From Aphanomyces cochlioides (lineage: Eukaryota; Oomycota; Saprolegniomycetes; Saprolegniales; Verrucalvaceae), in contig JAHQRK010000001.1 in assembly GCA_019828595.1 (NCBI GenBank), positions 2,480,001 through 2,544,000 of the forward strand: DNA of 64,000 bases, given 5' to 3'. The notes beneath the pieces were generated by a model that had not been told where the DNA came from, searched no databases, and worked only from the letters and a program-made list of their open reading frames with translations. The translations under genes were made by a program, and so were the position numbers. Within the stretch, counting starts at the first letter, position 1. The number at the start of each line of letters is the position of its first letter. Positions 63,339 through 64,000 of the stretch are shown here, piece by piece.

Positions 63339-64000
63339 TTATACTTGGCCATGAGGACGTGGCCATTGCTCCTTGTTGAACTCCACAAAGGATTCAAATG
63401 TGCGAGGAGCACGCCCCAAGATCTCCTCGACTGTAGACGTGACTTGTGCTTCGCCACCAGCTTCGTAATACTTGGCGTGGTTTATTGTTTCTCGAATGTC
63501 GTCCGCTGATTTACCTGTCAACAAATATTCAATCAAGTCATAAAATCAGTCCACGAACCTCGAATCCACATGGATGGCTGGACGACCCATAATGGAACTT
63601 TCGAAAGCCGCAGTGGTGTATCCAAGTGACGAGAGAACGTCGACGCGACCTCGTCCCATGAAAGGGCTGCTGGTCCTGTTAATGAGAGGATCGACGATGG
63701 ATGTGGCTGGGCGAGTACATGATTCACTACTTCGGCAACGTCAGCTGCATCCACAAATGAAATCCGAGCTCGATCCATCGCCACAGACAGCGTGCGGTTG
63801 CAAATGCTTTCAGCCCAAAGCCCACAGAGCATCGATTGCATGAGTGTCGTGTGGTGGATAATGCTCACAGGTAGTTGAGTGTCCGACGCTTGTTTTTCCA
63901 GCTCTGCCCATGCTTGACCACTGGGGAGAAGAGACGATGGATGCGCTGCACAAGTTGAAACGAGAACTAGATGTTGAAGATTTGCGGCTTTCGCGGCAGC
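63339..64000 (-). CDS. NmrA-like NAD(P)-binding oxidoreductase, 3' part (runs off right edge)
   Basis: From the right edge the frame reads AKAANLQHLVLVSTCAAHPS, LPVSIIHHTTLMQSMLC, RISFVDAADVAEVVNHVLAQ, SILSLTGPAALSWDEVASTF and LRLSKVPLWVVQPSMWIRG. A GT-AG intron (about 63574-63530) follows, then KSADDIRETINHAKYYEAGG and VEEILGRAPRTFESFVEF, ending at 63339. This is the C-terminal half of an atypical short-chain dehydrogenase of the NmrA / NAD(P)H azoreductase kind. Joining the last exon with the donor in CGAG|gttcg gives a clean frame, but the exact junction is not certain. The nucleotide-binding GxxGxxG lies outside the window. Its 3' end converges with the symporter gene (54 bp between stops). 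Confidence 0.7.

Noticed and set aside
1..64000. CRISPR arrays, bacterial operons, ribosome binding sites, tRNA or rRNA genes.
   Set aside because: The sequence is eukaryotic with spliced genes; no regularly spaced repeats, rRNA segments or tRNA-like cloverleaf were noticed by eye. A tRNAscan/Infernal run would be needed to exclude small RNA genes.

Overview
The window is nuclear DNA of a filamentous zoosporic eukaryote, most likely an oomycete of the Saprolegniales (Aphanomyces- or Saprolegnia-like). This is inferred from many short GT-AG introns (about 38-58 nt), initiator-like promoters of the oomycete type (a GCATTTTNCAATTT core close to the start codon), two flagellar/axonemal genes, an oomycete-style degenerate ankyrin protein, and a mix of hAT, PIF-Harbinger, pogo, Tc1-like and LINE elements. 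No marker gene fixes the genus. Homology calls rest on motif recognition; no database was searched.

Left half (1-34 kb), repeat-rich. The 5' end of a P4-ATPase gene runs off the left edge. It is followed by two decayed, head-to-head copies of an S41-type peptidase gene. One copy is split by a hAT element with an 8-bp target duplication. A PIF-Harbinger element follows, then a 9.2-kb LINE bounded by a 16-bp duplication. Next come a broken Tc1-like transposase, a decayed copy of a secreted lactonase gene, a damaged CLASP/TOG-like gene with a 312-bp near-identical duplicate, and an intact pogo-type transposon. The last part is a nested cluster: a dispersed 0.2-kb repeat, an inverted-repeat element carrying hAT-2, and a nearly intact two-gene Harbinger sitting inside a palindrome whose empty counterpart lies 2.8 kb upstream.

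Right half (35-64 kb), gene-dense. In order: a secreted seven-bladed lactonase; a non-canonical poly(A) polymerase-like nucleotidyltransferase with two TRAF-like zinc fingers; a trichohyalin/TPH-type coiled-coil flagellar protein; inositol 2-dehydrogenase; a small membrane ORF one in-frame stop codon ahead of a mitochondrial carrier; a hypothetical protein; a complete seven-exon P4-ATPase; a two-TM membrane protein; a five-exon protein of unknown function; an ankyrin-like protein; a CFAP96/C4orf47-like flagellar protein with a GC-AG intron; a GH1 beta-glucosidase; an APH-like plus P-loop kinase protein of bacterial architecture; an SSS-family symporter; and the 3' part of an NmrA-like oxidoreductase. 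These are ordinary, separately transcribed housekeeping and zoospore genes. Many sit 20-200 bp apart and in alternating orientation, and no operon-like pathway is evident.

Exon models were built by following frame and splice sites, and where stated the summed exon lengths are divisible by three. Several frameshifts lie in homopolymers and may be assembly errors rather than decay; these are marked.
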